Both the position numbers and the translations under genes were made by a program. Positions 13,401-24,800 of a stretch of DNA of 64,000 nt are shown here, in pieces. The notes under the pieces were generated by a model. It saw only the letters and a list, made by a program, of their open reading frames with translations, was not told the DNA's origin and did no database searches. Within the stretch, counting starts at the first letter, position 1, and each line of letters begins with the position of its first letter. Origin of the DNA: Calamus simplicifolius (Eukaryota > Streptophyta > Magnoliopsida > Arecales > Arecaceae); contig UESW01004631.1 in assembly GCA_900491605.1 (NCBI GenBank), positions 430,958-494,957 of the forward strand, read 5' to 3'.

Positions 13401-14007
13401 GCTTACTACACTTAAACCCAATTAGTATCCAGAGATTTATCACCGGCTAGCCAAGCCAAATGCTGTAGTGCCGTGCGGTATACAAATTAAAACCAAAGAA
13501 ATCAAAAGCCTTTATTCTTAACAATAAATCCACTTAGACAGTGCAAACAACTTTAATTCTTACATATAAGAACACTAGCATCAACATTTACAATTTACCA
13601 GAAGCATAAGAACCGAAACTGAAGGAAACACTAAGGATCGGTTTCCAAAGTTCTCTGATTTATCTTAATTAATTAAAAACTTATGAACCACAAAACAGAT
13701 TAGATTAAAAACAATCTTTATGATGGTATGACTAATAAGTCCGAAAAAACGCAAGTTAAAAAAAAAAAAAAAGTAAGAAAAAAATTTGACACTTACCCTT
13801 TTTCACACGCACTAGTTTGCCCGAGTGTGTCCGCCTCACATGCCTCACACCAGTAGGAGACTTCCCGCCTTTGTTGTGGTGTTCCGCAAACAACAACGAA
13901 CTCGGTGATCTCGGCGACGAGGACAGCACCTCCGCATTCTGCACCGCTATCCTCAGCTTCTGCCGCTGCTCATCCGTTAAGAACCCCTCCTTCTTCGGCG
14001 ACGCCAT
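3828..14007 (-). CDS. MRF1-like: MA3 domain-containing translation regulatory factor (four MA3 domains), 3 coding exons
   Basis: The minus-strand gene is spliced as 14007-13797, 5921-5827 and 5636-3828 (2115 nt, 704 residues plus stop). All junctions obey GT-AG: donors GTAAGT and GTATGG, acceptors TGCAG and TTAG. The frame is kept across both joins. Residues 1-118 are a Ser/Arg/Lys-rich, poorly structured N-terminus. Four MA3 (HEAT-like, eIF4A-binding) domains lie at about 119-235, 281-398, 418-535 and 580-695; domains 1 and 3, and 2 and 4, resemble each other most. The length matches Arabidopsis MRF1-4 (about 700 aa). By family knowledge these PDCD4-like proteins bind eIF4A and ribosomes in the cytosol, act downstream of TOR-S6K and tune translation under energy shortage; one member interacts with ethylene signalling. 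The start ATG (GGAGATGGCG) gives the conserved family N-terminus. No break or missing segment is seen. Which MRF paralogue it is remains open. Confidence 0.95.
5637..5826 (-). other. Intron 2 of the MA3 gene (190 bp)
   Basis: The donor GTATGG lies at 5826 and the acceptor ATATTAG at 5637. It holds a pyrimidine-rich run (A-run on the plus strand, 5760-5772). Removing it joins GGTGAG to GAGCCATACGAG in frame. Confidence 0.88.
5827..5921 (-). CDS. MRF1-like: Exon 2 of the MA3 gene (95 nt)
   Basis: A small exon missed by simple ORF scanning. The acceptor is GGTTGCAG|ATGGTG and the donor GGTGAG|GTATGG. With the last base of exon 1 it encodes an acidic linker starting DGAGGKGTWGKLLDTDSD and ending NYDSGE. 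This type of segment precedes the first MA3 domain in plant MRF proteins. The frame joins exactly with both neighbours. Confidence 0.9.
8025..8075. repeat. (AG)n microsatellite, ~25 units
   Basis: An uninterrupted AG run inside the long intron of the MA3 gene, preceded by CATA and followed by ATGACC. Likely length-variable between individuals. Confidence 0.97.
10351..10412. repeat. Compound (AC)n(AG)n microsatellite
   Basis: About 12 AC units followed directly by about 19 AG units within the long MA3-gene intron. Confidence 0.97.
10503..10590. repeat. 44-bp tandem duplication in intron
   Basis: Two nearly identical copies of a 44-bp unit beginning AGAGTAGGAAAAATGGTCAA and differing at one or two positions. 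A recent local duplication. Confidence 0.9.
11278..11620. repeat. Imperfect ~180-bp tandem duplication in intron
   Basis: The segment starting ATGAGTTGACTCTAGATCCTG near 11279 recurs in diverged form from 11457 (ATGAGTTGATTATAGGTCTTG). Both run through TTATTAAGATT, GATCACATCTAA and TAATGATGGTA. Many substitutions separate the copies, so the duplication is old. Confidence 0.8.
12553..12681. repeat. 64-bp tandem duplication in intron
   Basis: Two virtually identical units starting GGAGAAGGCATACAATAAGA at 12553 and 12617. They differ by one inserted G, so the event is recent. Confidence 0.93.
13797..14007 (-). CDS. MRF1-like: Exon 1 (coding) of the MA3 gene
   Basis: 211 nt encoding residues 1-70 plus the first base of codon 71. 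It begins MASPKKEGFLTDEQRQKLRI and ends in the basic stretch GKLVRVKK. The donor is AAAAAGG|GTAAGT. Reading past the donor gives a lysine-rich then poly-Phe tail that is intron, not protein. Confidence 0.9.
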
Positions 14008-14033
14008 CTCCTACCTCCCCTAACCTTTTTACC

Positions 14034-14166
14034 CTGCAATGAAACCCCAGATTCGCACCATATCTTCCATTAACGCTCCAATCTCATCTCAAGTCGAAAC
14101 AGTCGATCAGGAAACAAATAGAAAAATGTAGAAATCGATGCTTCAAAAAAAAAAAAAAAAACATAC
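14034..14166 (-). other. Probable intron in the 5' UTR of the MA3 gene
   Basis: On the minus strand a GTATGT donor (14166-14161) is followed by a long T-run and ends at TTTCATTGCAG (14034). This leaves about 26 nt of leader before the ATG at 14007. A second possible donor, GTAAGC, lies at 14439-14434. The splice pattern is inferred from motifs only. Confidence 0.5.
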
Positions 14167-14478
14167 CACTGAAAGCCAATCAAGTCCAACTGGAGAAAAA
14201 CCCCAAATCCGAAGGCTAATCCACTATTCAAATCGCAGCCACCGCCCTTCCCGAACTCGATTGAGTCTTGGCCCGGGGATCTCGAGCCAAGACGGGGCGG
14301 AAGGGAGCTCAAAGCTTGAGATCTTTCTCGGAAACCCTAGAGAGAGAGAGAGAGAGCGAGCGGTTATACCCTTTCGATCGCCTCGAAGTCTCCCCTCAAC
14401 ATCCCGAGGGCTATTTTGTTGGCTTCGATCTTTGCTTACCTCCCTGAGGGATCGAAAGGGATCGATGGGGTAGAGAGG

Positions 14479-14517
14479 CTTTTATAGGGAGGCGCTTTCG
14501 GTTCCGAGGCCACGTCA
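14479..14517 (-). promoter_or_regulatory. Core promoter of the MA3 gene: TATA box plus ACGT element
   Basis: The minus strand reads TATAAAAG at 14486-14479, followed about 30 nt later by the likely transcript start near 14450. 24 bp upstream of the TATA box, TGACGTGG (14517-14510) is a bZIP-type ACGT element. The predicted leader contains a CT-repeat near 14341-14357, a common feature of plant 5' UTRs. The GC-rich upstream flank fits a plant housekeeping-type promoter. Confidence 0.6.
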
Positions 14518-17362
14518 CGGGAGAGTGGCGAGGGGTTGTCTTGTCGAGTATATCTCCATATCCTGCTGACACGCGGCGCCTCCCGTTTTGGGCGTGAGGG
14601 CTGCCTGCCGCGGAAGTTAGGGTTTCTGGGCCCTGCGAGCTACGCCACCGCGCACCGCTTCTTTCAGCCGAGCCGCTGTCCGATGGCCCATTTGGTCTAT
14701 GATCTTATCATCAATTCCGAGCCGAAAATTAATGATAATTAAATAATAAACTTGGAACACTGATCGGTTGAGAATAAACGTGGATAGGATTAAAATTAAA
14801 GTAGATATAGAAGTGTTATTATATTTGATAAAAAACATGGGTATTAAATGGATATAAAAATTTATGTATATATCTCAAATATTGAAAGTGTGTGTTTATA
14901 TATATAATAGAAGATAAATTATATTAGTAGTATATTAATATAATTATTTTTTAAAAAAATTTATGAATATATACATATATGTAATTTGTTAATGCATATT
15001 AAGCATGAGAGGCTGATAATTCAATGTCATAGCCATAGATAGAAAGGATTAAATGCAGGATTTAAGAATCCATTTTTTATTCACTATGTTTCACTTTATT
15101 GATAAGGAAAATATAATTAGGGTATGATGGCTTGTACTTAAGTCATAGCTTAAGAGGCTGCAATCATAACTATACGAAAAGTTATCTTTATCCCAACTCA
15201 ATTAATAGAATGGGCATATAAGATGTTGTTTATGTTTTGAAGTATCCAATTTATTTATAATTAATTTTATATAATATTTATATTTATTTTTTTAATAAAT
15301 ATAGATGTGGATATAAGTATTGGTTGGATGTTTCAGAATTTAGTTAGATAATTTAGGCAACCATCAGCCAATCTACTTTCACCCAAAGATTTAAATATAT
15401 ATTTTTATTTTTATCTATAATTTTTAGTAGCTAATATTTCTTTAGTACATGAGGCTTGTAAGACTTACAAATAGCAATAGGATGGATGGAGAGCCACTTT
15501 CCATCCCTCTTTCCACTATTATTTTAGCCTTTATCTCCATCCTCATCCTCACTAATAGGGATAGAAACCTTTTCATCCCAATAAGGATCTCCATTCTCAC
15601 ATACATCAGTTTTAATAAAGGTTTTTATTTCGTTATAGTGAAGACCTCCATCAACCCTATTTTAATATTAAAATATTTACTTTTAATTTTTATTCTTACT
15701 CATTATATTTAAAAATAAAAATAAAGTATTGAGTTTTGTATAACAAATGAAATAGATTTAAATAGATTTATTTTAATTACAAATTTCATGAACTAATTTA
15801 TAAAAAATATATTAAATCATAATCCTAAAGAGCATAATAACATAAGTTTGCAATTGTGAAGTATTTTATAGGAAACAAATACATACAATCTTAATAAATA
15901 TAAAGAAGGTAAACTCTTGTAATCTTAAGACATTTTAGCATTATATATAGGACTATATTTAGGATATTAAAATAATATAATAACATTTAAGTAATTGGGG
16001 CAAAGATTGGAAACCTTGCAGGATGGAAAGTACTTTCTCTATCTTCGTCCTATTCTTATTTATAGAGATACAATTTTTTTTGTTTTTATCCCAATAAGAA
16101 TAAATTTTTTTTATCCCAACCCCATTCGAAACGAAGCCCTACTAAAACCAATGAATATATGAGAAAATTTACCATCTCTAATAAGATTATCATTTTAGGT
16201 TATGCAATAATTAGGGACAAATGAAAGGACATTGATCCTTGGTGCCCCAAAATGTTTTTTCTTAAAAAAATGCTTTCTTGGGTAGACAAAATTTGACCAT
16301 TAAAAGCTTGGCCCTCAAAACCAAAACCATGCAGTAAAGTCTTAAATAATTAAACTTAAATGACTCTCTAGTTAAAAAATTAGCCACATTTTCAATTCCC
16401 AACACAAAATGTGGTGACCTAAAAAAGAATGAATTAAAAAAAAGGAAGTTGTGTGACAAGAAAGTAGACTATAATAACTTTCTCCATGGATTTTTAATTT
16501 TTATTTGGACTTTTTGAGATAATACATGGTCGCACCCTACATGCATCGACATATCACAAACTTATTTCATCAAATTCATAAAATTTTGATATTTTTCTAG
16601 CAATATTTTGAATTGCATTCAAGCATTTGGATAGTCATATTTTGATTTCCTTATTTTTGTATTCAATGAGAAGGAAGATGGCCCGAGTGAATAGGCAATA
16701 TGCTAGTTTAATTTTTTTATAAATATGTATTTATAGAAATTGCTAGTTATCTATTTATCAAAGTATTAATAATTAAAATTTATGAACTTACATTATTTCT
16801 ATGTAATTTTCTTGTCATCAAGGGATTTGTACCATCAAAAATTTCTTTATAATATGTTTATTTTTGATTAATATTTACTCCATGAGTATTATTATCACTA
16901 AACGTATTTTATTAATATTATTATAAAAAATACAGTGGCATTACCATTGATAGAAAATTTCATTTCATTTTTTTTTTTGTAAGAATTGTTTAAAAGTATT
17001 AGATGGGACATACAATAAAACGAGAGGGATAACCTAGATATCAACAATAAAAAAAATATAAAATTGTAACTTTTATCTGAGGAGTTTGCTCATAAAATTT
17101 AGAGTTTATCTATATTTTACATGATTGGAAGGTGTAATATACATAGAAAAAATGAGTTAAAAGTTTCATATGGTAAGCTCTTCTTTGTGAGAAATGTGTG
17201 TAATCTTTATATATAATCTTGATTTTATATTTTTTATATAAATTATTTTTGCTCAAATTAAGATTATTATTGTGTTATTAATACTGAATATAAGAATGAA
17301 AAGAGATTTCTTATCTCATTTAGAGGTTAATAGTACCATCTAAAGATTGTAGAGAGAAGGTG

Positions 17363-17380
17363 ACCAACCAACCAACCAAC

Positions 17381-17415
<35 letters not shown>
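17363..17415. repeat. Compound simple repeat (CCAA)n(CATA)n(AT)n
   Basis: A run of CCAA units, then CATA units, then about eleven AT units in AT-rich spacer. Confidence 0.93.
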
Positions 17416-17540
17416 AAGAACTTTTACACATTAAGCACACAATAGTTAGGAAAGTGATAGAGATGCTTTGGCTTATTTAAGCTCTAGCAAGTAAGTTTTG
17501 TGAAGCCCTTTTTTCCATCCAAGTATGACATAAAATCAAA

Positions 17541-17830
17541 TGATCATTGCATCTTTCATTTTATACATTTAAGAAAAAAGGAAATGCAAAATGACTTAAT
17601 TAAAAAAGATATAGAAAGATAAAGAAAAATTATTAATGAAATAAATGATAATGCAATTATAATTGTTGAACTTTCCAATTTTCATCTTTCATTTTACACA
17701 TTCAAGAAAAAAGGCAATGCAAAATGACTTAATTGAAAAAATATAGAATGATAAAAAGAAGAAAGATAAAGCAAAATGATTAATGAAATAAATGATAATG
17801 CAATTATAATTGTTGAACTTTCCAATCATG
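17541..17830. repeat. ~145-bp imperfect tandem duplication
   Basis: CATCTTTCATTTTA ... GTTGAACTTTCCAAT occurs twice in a row, at about 17549-17681 and 17683-17826. The second copy carries a short insertion. Non-coding. Confidence 0.88.
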
Positions 17831-18578
17831 GATTACATAGAGATAAAATTTGATAATTTAAATATTTAATGAGTGGAGGAGAGAAAATTAATCTAGATAA
17901 AGTTATATATAATAGCATTGTTTAACATTTGGACAACAAGACCAACAAAAATATATAAAGAATTTTAAAACATAAAGCACACAATAGCTAAAAGTGAAAC
18001 ATAAAGATGTTTTGGCTTACCTAAGCCTAAGCTTCCATAGAAAATTTTGAGAAGACTTTCTACTTTTTTAATTAACACACAAAATTAAATAATTATGGCA
18101 TCAAAAAAAAGCAAAACTATCTGTTTAAGAAAAAAAAAGGAAGATAAACTTAAATAAGCAATTTAAATATTTAATGAGTGAAATAGAGAAAATTAATTTA
18201 GATGAAATGGTATAGATATTTCTTTTATTTCTATTGTTTAGTGTAGAATGCTACTATATAGATTATAAGGGCAATTTCCTACAATACACATACCTTTTTT
18301 TAATCTTTGGCTCATATTTCTTATTATATGACAAAAAATAGTTGTGTATATATTTTTGGCCATTAGTAAAATAGACTGTATTAATATCTACTTGCTATTT
18401 GATAATTACTTCACTATTGGCAAATCCTAAATCCATTTTATCATCCATATCATGTAATTTATTCTCTTATATTGCATAAGAACAACTCTATCAACATAAA
18501 AGATCAAGGACAAAGAGATAAATAATATTATCTATTTTTTAAGTATATAATTATTTAATTTAGTACAAAAATGATAGT

Positions 18579-20150
18579 TGTTGATCCAATTATTGATTTT
18601 GATAATTAACAAAAGACTTGAGTATATTCACTATGTTTCTGATAGATTTATTAAGTGTTTCTGGGATTAAAAATGTTTAATCAATCAAAAGGAATAAAGG
18701 AATAAGTTTTGAACCAAATTTTAAAGGAATTTTTCAAAGTTCAGAACTTAGAGTCGACACCCAAATAGTCAGAAGCCGATCCCAAGGCGTATCAGAAGAT
18801 TTCTGAATTTTTGGCATGGTCCGGAGTCAACACCCAGAGTTTCGAAGCCGACTCCAACCTGAGATACAGAGAAGTGTATTCTGTTTCAGTTTTCGAAGCC
18901 GACACCTTGAATTCGAGAGCCGACACCTAAGAGTTCGGAAGCTAACACCTGAGTTTCTGGGGTCGACTCTAACCTAAGAACAGAGAACATATTTTTATGG
19001 ATATTTCTGGAGCCGACACTCTTGGATTCCGGAGCCGACTCCTGAAAGCGACGAGCCGACACTTAACTTTCTCGGAGCTGACTCCTCAACAACTTTTTAT
19101 TTGCTATTTTTGGACATCCGATTTGGAGCCGACACCTGAAAAGTTGGAGCCGACTCCAACCTGTTAAGAACGGATTTTTAATTGTCAAAACAGACTCCAA
19201 CGGTAATATTTTTTCTACCTAATCTCTAACGGCTATTTTTCTTTGTGTGTAGAAGTATCCAAGCATCTCATAACGGCTATATTTTCCACCTAAACTTAGA
19301 TTAAGAGATCTATAAAATGGGGAAATCATCCGCTTGAAAAAGAAGAGAACAGAGAGAGAAGAGACTGAAAAAAATCCAAAAAATCTTAAGAGAAAAATCA
19401 AAGAGGAAAGACTTAGAGCTCAAATCCATCAATCATAGAAAGTTCAAAGAGAAATCCACAAGCTTCTCAAGATCAAATCAAGGAGATTTTCAATGTTAGA
19501 AGAAAGAAAGCAAAAGCCCCAAATCCTCAACTTCTCAACTGCAACTTTCAGTGAAGAATCTGAGATGAGGCCCTGATTCAATCTGTCAAAGGAGAAGAGG
19601 AAAAGAAGAAAAGCTTGATTTCAAAACGCTTCATTCAGGCTTTCCTATCCTTGTTTATTTATTTGCATATTTGCTCATTTAAGGAGCTGTTTTGTATTCT
19701 AAAACTCTATTTTTCATTTGAGTTTGCTAATTCAATCAGGGGATTGAAATAGTAAAGGTAGTATACCTCGGGATAAGCTAAGGATAGCTTGTGTTTGGAT
19801 TTTGTGCTGGTGAGCCCGGTAAAACCAGTTGGGTTCGTTGTGATCCCGGGGGAAATAACAAGTTTTGAGTTGTGAGCTTGTAAAACAACTCGGTTGTAAT
19901 CAAGTGGATTATAGTGTTGGCCCAAGTGCTACTTGGGAGTAGACGTAGGTGTTGGATACACCGAACCACTATAAAATCTTTGTGTTTGCCGTGCTTTGTC
20001 TCTCTCTCACTCTCTTTCTATCTCATTATTTGTGCTTAACATTTATCTTGCACTCAATCTCTTTTATTTCAAAGCACATAGTTTTAAAGAGCTAAATTTT
20101 TTTTAAGAACCCAATTCACCCCCCCTCTTGGGTTGCCATCTGGGCCAACA
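18579..20150 (+). repeat. Copia-1 5' LTR
   Basis: 1572 bp, TGTTGATCC...GGGCCAACA. Its first part (18750-19200) carries about ten copies of a GAGCCGAC-type motif. A TATA box (TATAAAA) lies at 19311, and the poly-C/AACCCAATTCACC block near 20110-20130 precedes the end. It matches the copy at 27471-29039. Confidence 0.95.
19311..19318 (+). promoter_or_regulatory. TATA box of the Copia-1 LTR promoter
   Basis: GATCTATAAAATGG lies about 110 bp downstream of the GCCGAC motif cluster. The equivalent box is present in the related LTRs at 48333-48326 (minus) and 61705-61712 (plus), supporting it as the element promoter. Confidence 0.65.
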
Positions 20151-20152
20151 AT

Positions 20153-20164
20153 TGGTATCAAAGC
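20153..20164 (+). other. Copia-1 primer-binding site (initiator tRNA-Met)
   Basis: TGGTATCAAAGC starts two bases after the LTR end. It is the standard Copia PBS complementary to the 3' end of initiator tRNA-Met, with one mismatch to TGGTATCAGAGC. Confidence 0.9.
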
Positions 20165-20212
20165 TTGTGCTTATTGTTTATTTGATCAAGCGATCAAGAG
20201 CTAAAGATCCAA

Positions 20213-21455
20213 ATGGCAGCTCAAGCTAGATCTTCATTTGCTGAAGGTCATTCTATAAATAGACCTCCTTTATTTAATGGTTCAAACTATTCTTATTGAA
20301 AAGCTAGAATGAGAATCTTTATCCAAGCTTTAGATTATGAACTTTGGAGTGTAATCACTAATGGACCAAGCACACCCACACACTTAGTAGATGGTTCAAT
20401 GGTTCCTAAACACGAAAGGGATTGGAATGAGAACGATAGAAAAATGGCTCAGCTCAATGCTAAGGCCATGAATGTTTTATATTGTGCTTTAGATGCTAAT
20501 GAGTTTAATAGAATTTCTACATGTATTTCCACAAAAGAAATTTGGGACAGATTAGAAGTTACCCATGAGGGTACTAATCAAGTCAAAGAATCAAAGATTA
20601 ATATTCTTGTTCATAAATATGAATTATTTAGCATGGAACAAACTGAATCTATAACCTGCATGTATACAAGATTTACTGATATTGTGAATGGTTTAAAGAG
20701 TCTTGGCAAGACCTATACTAACTCTGAATTGGTTCGTAAAATTCTTAGGTCTCTTCCAAGGTTATGAGAAGCAAAGGTGACTGCAATTCAAGAAGTCAAG
20801 GACCTCAATACCTTATCTTTGGAGGAGCTACTTGGATCACTAATGACCCATGAGTTGACCATGAAACAACATATAGAGGAAGATGTCAAGAAGAAGAAGA
20901 CCATTGCACTTAAAGCTGCAGAAATTGAGGAAAACAACAATGAGGATGAAGATGATGATGAGACAGCTCTTCTTGCTAGAAAGTTTAAGAAATTCATGCA
21001 AAGAAGAAGACCTTTCCACAAGAAGAAGTATGGAAAAAAATAGATGGAGAAAAAGAAAAAAAAAGGACAATGACAAAGAGAAAGACCCTCTCATATGCTA
21101 TGAATGTAAGAAACCAAGGCATTTTAGATATGACTATCCTCAATTGAAGAAAGCCTTCAAAAAGAAGAAGAAGGCTTATGTTGCAATATGGAGCGATAGC
21201 GAAGAATCCTCATCCGAGGAAGAACAAAAGGAAGTTGCAAATATTTGCTTTATGGCAAAAGAAGATGAGGTAAGTACTGAAACTCATGACTTTACTTTTG
21301 AAGAATTATTTGATGCATTTAATGAATTAGTTGATGATTTCAAAATTTTGAAAAAGAAAAGCAAATCCTTGAGAAATGAAAATTTAAATCTTATCAAAGA
21401 AAAAGACAAACTAATTTATGAAGTTGAAAAACTGAAATCTAAAATAAAATTTTGA
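20213..21455 (+). pseudogene. Copia-1 gag (broken)
   Basis: The ATG at 20213 opens a reading frame starting MAAQARSSFAEGH. The capsid-like region follows (UBN2-type gag, about residues 20-200), then an Asp/Glu-rich and Lys-rich segment, then a zinc knuckle CYECKKPRHFRYDY near 21095-21140. The last Cys of this CX2CX4HX4C knuckle is Tyr. Breaks: TGA at 20297 and 20765 (both in place of Trp codons in related copies) and a frameshift near 21040. The tail is a Glu/Lys coiled coil. Coded protein would be the virus-like-particle shell. A second knuckle is readable near 21680-21725 (CCNKKGYKSYEC; the expected His is Tyr). Confidence 0.88.
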
Positions 21456-21839
21456 TAAAAGAAAGAGAATTGATTTCCAATGAAAATGTTAGTTTAAAGA
21501 AGGAAGTTGATAAATATAAAAACATAGTTGATAAATTTACATACAGTTCTGAAAAACTTAATTTGCTATTAAGTAATCAAAGAGTTGTATTTGACAAAGT
21601 TGGATTAGGTTATAGGCCTAACAAAAAATAAAAATATGTTAAAAATTTCTTTAGAAAAGAACAAGATAAGAATGATGTTTCATATTATTGCTGTAACAAG
21701 AAAGGATATAAATCATATGAATGCAATCTCAGAAAAATTAATAAGAATTTAAATATAAAAGGAAAGAAAGTATGGGTTCCAAAAGGAATAATCTTCATTG
21801 CTACTAACCGTGAATGACCCAAGAAAGCTTGGGTACCTA

Positions 21840-24800
21840 AACAGAAAGTTTGATCACTTTGCAGAGTGTCTTGCGGTCAAAAGATCAAAATGAAAGTGGT
21901 ATCTTAATAGCGGCTGCTCAAGGCACATGACGGGTGACAAGGATCAATTCATCGCCCTTGAGGATAAAAGAGGAGGAGTAGTAACCTTCGGATATAATGG
22001 CAAAGGCCAGATTATGGGCTATGGTAAAATTCAGATAACTTCATCCATTTTTATAGAAAATGTTCTTTATGTAGATGGTTAAAAGCATAATTTAATTAGT
22101 ATTAGCCAATTGTATGATAAAGGTTTCAAAGTTTCATTTGAAGCTTCTATCTGCACTGTTTCTAATCCTATTGATAATAGCATTATATTTACTGGAAGTA
22201 GAAATGACAATGCATATTTAATTGATTTAGACAATATGTCTACTAGTAGTCATTGCTTAGTTGCTGATAATGCTAATGTAAATAAGGTTGGATGGTTATG
22301 GCATCGTAGATTAGGTCATGCAAGCACACACTTGATTTCAAAATTAATTAGAATGGATTTAGTTAAAGGACTTCCAAAGTTAGATTTTGAAAATAATAGA
22401 ATTTGTGATGCATGTCAATTTGGAAAACAAACTAGAAACTCTTTCAAATCTAAAAATATTGTTTCCACTTCTAGGCCATTAGAGCTACTTCACATGGATC
22501 TTTTTGGACCTATTAGAACCACTAGTCTAGAAGGAAAGAAATATGGTCTTGTGATAGTAGATGATTATTCTAGATTTACTTGGGTATTATTTTTAGCTCA
22601 TAAGGATGAGACTTTCCCTATATTCATGAAGTTTTTCAAGAAAGTCACTAACAAAAAAATAACACTATGGTGTCTCTTAGAAGTGATCATGGCACAGAAT
22701 TTAAAAATCACTTATTTAAAATTTTCTGTACTGAAATGATATTCATCATAATTTTTCTGCACCTAAAACACCACAACAAAATGGAGTTGTAGAAAGAAAG
22801 AATAGAACCTTAGAGGATATGGCCCGTACCATGCTATGTGAAAGCAATCTACCAAAATACTTTTGGGCGAAAGCTATAAACATGGCATGTTACATCCTTA
22901 ACAGAGCTTTAATTAGGTCAATTCTTAAGAAAACTCCTTATGAATTATGGAATAATAGGAAACCTAACATTAGTTATTTTCATGTATTTGGTTGTAAATG
23001 TTTCATTCATAATAATGGTAAAGATAATCTTGAAAAATTTGATGCAAAATCTGATGAAGGCATATTCTTAGGATATTCAACAACTAGTAAAGCCTTTAGA
23101 GTATTTAACAAGAATTCATTAATTATAGAAGAATCTATTCATGTAGTTTTTGATGAATCTCTAGCATCTAGTTCAGAAAAGGTTGATGATGAGGAAGATA
23201 CAAATTTGCTACAAAGAGATATTGAAAAATTAAATATAGATGTATCTTCAGATCATGAACAAGAAGATAAAGATGATGATTCACCTAGGGTTGATATTAT
23301 TGATACTAATCATAATGAGGTAGATCTTCCTAGAGATTGGAGATATGCCTATGGTCATCCAAAGGAACTAATTATAGGTGATCCATCTCAAGGTGTAAGA
23401 ACTAGATCATCAATGAGAAATATCAATAATCATCTTGCATTTGTATCTCAAATTGAATCTAAAACCATTGAAGAAGCTGAAAAAGATAGTAATTGGATGC
23501 TAGCTATGCAAGAGGAATTAAATCAATTTACTAGGAATAATGTATGGTCCTTAGTTGATAGACCTAAAGGTCATTCAGTTATAGAATCTAAATGGGTATT
23601 TAGAAATAAATTAGATGAAAATGGCATAGTAATTAGAAATAAAGCTAGATTAGTTGCAAAAGGATATAATCAAGAAGAAGGAATTGATTTTGATGAAACC
23701 TTTGCACCTGTAGCTAGATTAGAAGCAATTAGATTATTACTTGCATTTGCATGTCATATGAATATCAATTTGTTTCAAATGATGTTAAAAGTGTATTTTT
23801 AAATGATTTTATAAATGAAGAAGTTTTTGTAGAACAATCACCTGGTTTTGAAGATCATGAATTTTTAAATTACGTTTTTAAATTACACAAAGCACTATAT
23901 GGTTTAAAACAAGCACCTAGAGCTTGGTATGATAGGTTAAGTAAATTTCTATTTGAAAATGATTTTACTAGAGGAAATGTAGATAAAACTTTATTTTTGA
24001 AAAGAAAAGATAAATATTTATTAGTAGTACAAATCTATGTAGATGATATTGTATTCGGTGCTACTAACGATCTTCTATGTCAAGAGTTTGCTAAGTAATG
24101 CAGGAAGAATTCGAATGAGCATGATGGGAGAACTCAATTTCTTCCTAGGACTTCAAATCAAGCAAAGTAAAGAGGGGATTTTCATCAACCAAACAAAGTA
24201 CACAAAAGAAATTCTCAAGAAGTTTGGAATGAATCAATCAAACCCCTTGGAACACCAATGAGTCCTTTATGCGAGTTAGACAGAGATGAAGATGGTAAGA
24301 AAATTGATCAAAAGTACTATAGAGGTATGATTGGATCTCTACTTTATTTAACTGCAAGCAGACCAGATATTATGTTTGCTATTTGTTTATGTGCTAGATT
24401 TCAATCAGAACCTAAAGAATCTCATTTAATTGCAGTAAAAAGAATACTGAGATATCTAAGTGGAACTAAAAATGTAGGATTATGGTATTCTAGAGACTCA
24501 ACACTGAATTTAATTGCTTATTTTGATTCTGATTATGCTGGATGTAAACTAGATAGAAAAAGTACAAGTGGTGCATGTCAATTTTTAGGAAGTAACTTAA
24601 TCTCTTGGTTTAGCAAAAAGTAAAATTTGGTTGCATTATCTACTGCTGAAGCAGAATATGTTGCAGCTAGAAGTTGCTGTGCTCAAATCCTTTGATTAAG
24701 TGACAACTTGAAGATTATGGCATAACACTTGATAAAACTCCTATTAAATGTGATAATACAAGTGCAATAAACTTAACTAAAAATCAATCCAACATTCAAG

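Larger units (their letters stand above)
5922..13796 (-). other. Very long intron 1 (about 7.9 kb) of the MA3 gene
   Basis: Bounded by GTAAGT at 13796 and TTGCAG at 5922. No credible coding exon lies inside; the ORFs there are short and show no domain. The contents are AT-rich DNA, two long microsatellites (8025-8075 and 10351-10412), three local duplications (10503-10590, 11278-11620, 12553-12681) and a GGTACC-rich patch near 12780-12900 that may be an old repeat. No intact transposon with defined ends was seen. Confidence 0.8.
14520..18578. other. AT-rich intergenic spacer
   Basis: About 4 kb of AT-rich DNA with no coding signal. 17363-17415 is a compound simple repeat (CCAA, CATA, then AT). 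17541-17830 is a local duplication. 15479-16135 may be a small non-autonomous element, treated as a finding. Nothing else was recognised. Confidence 0.6.
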
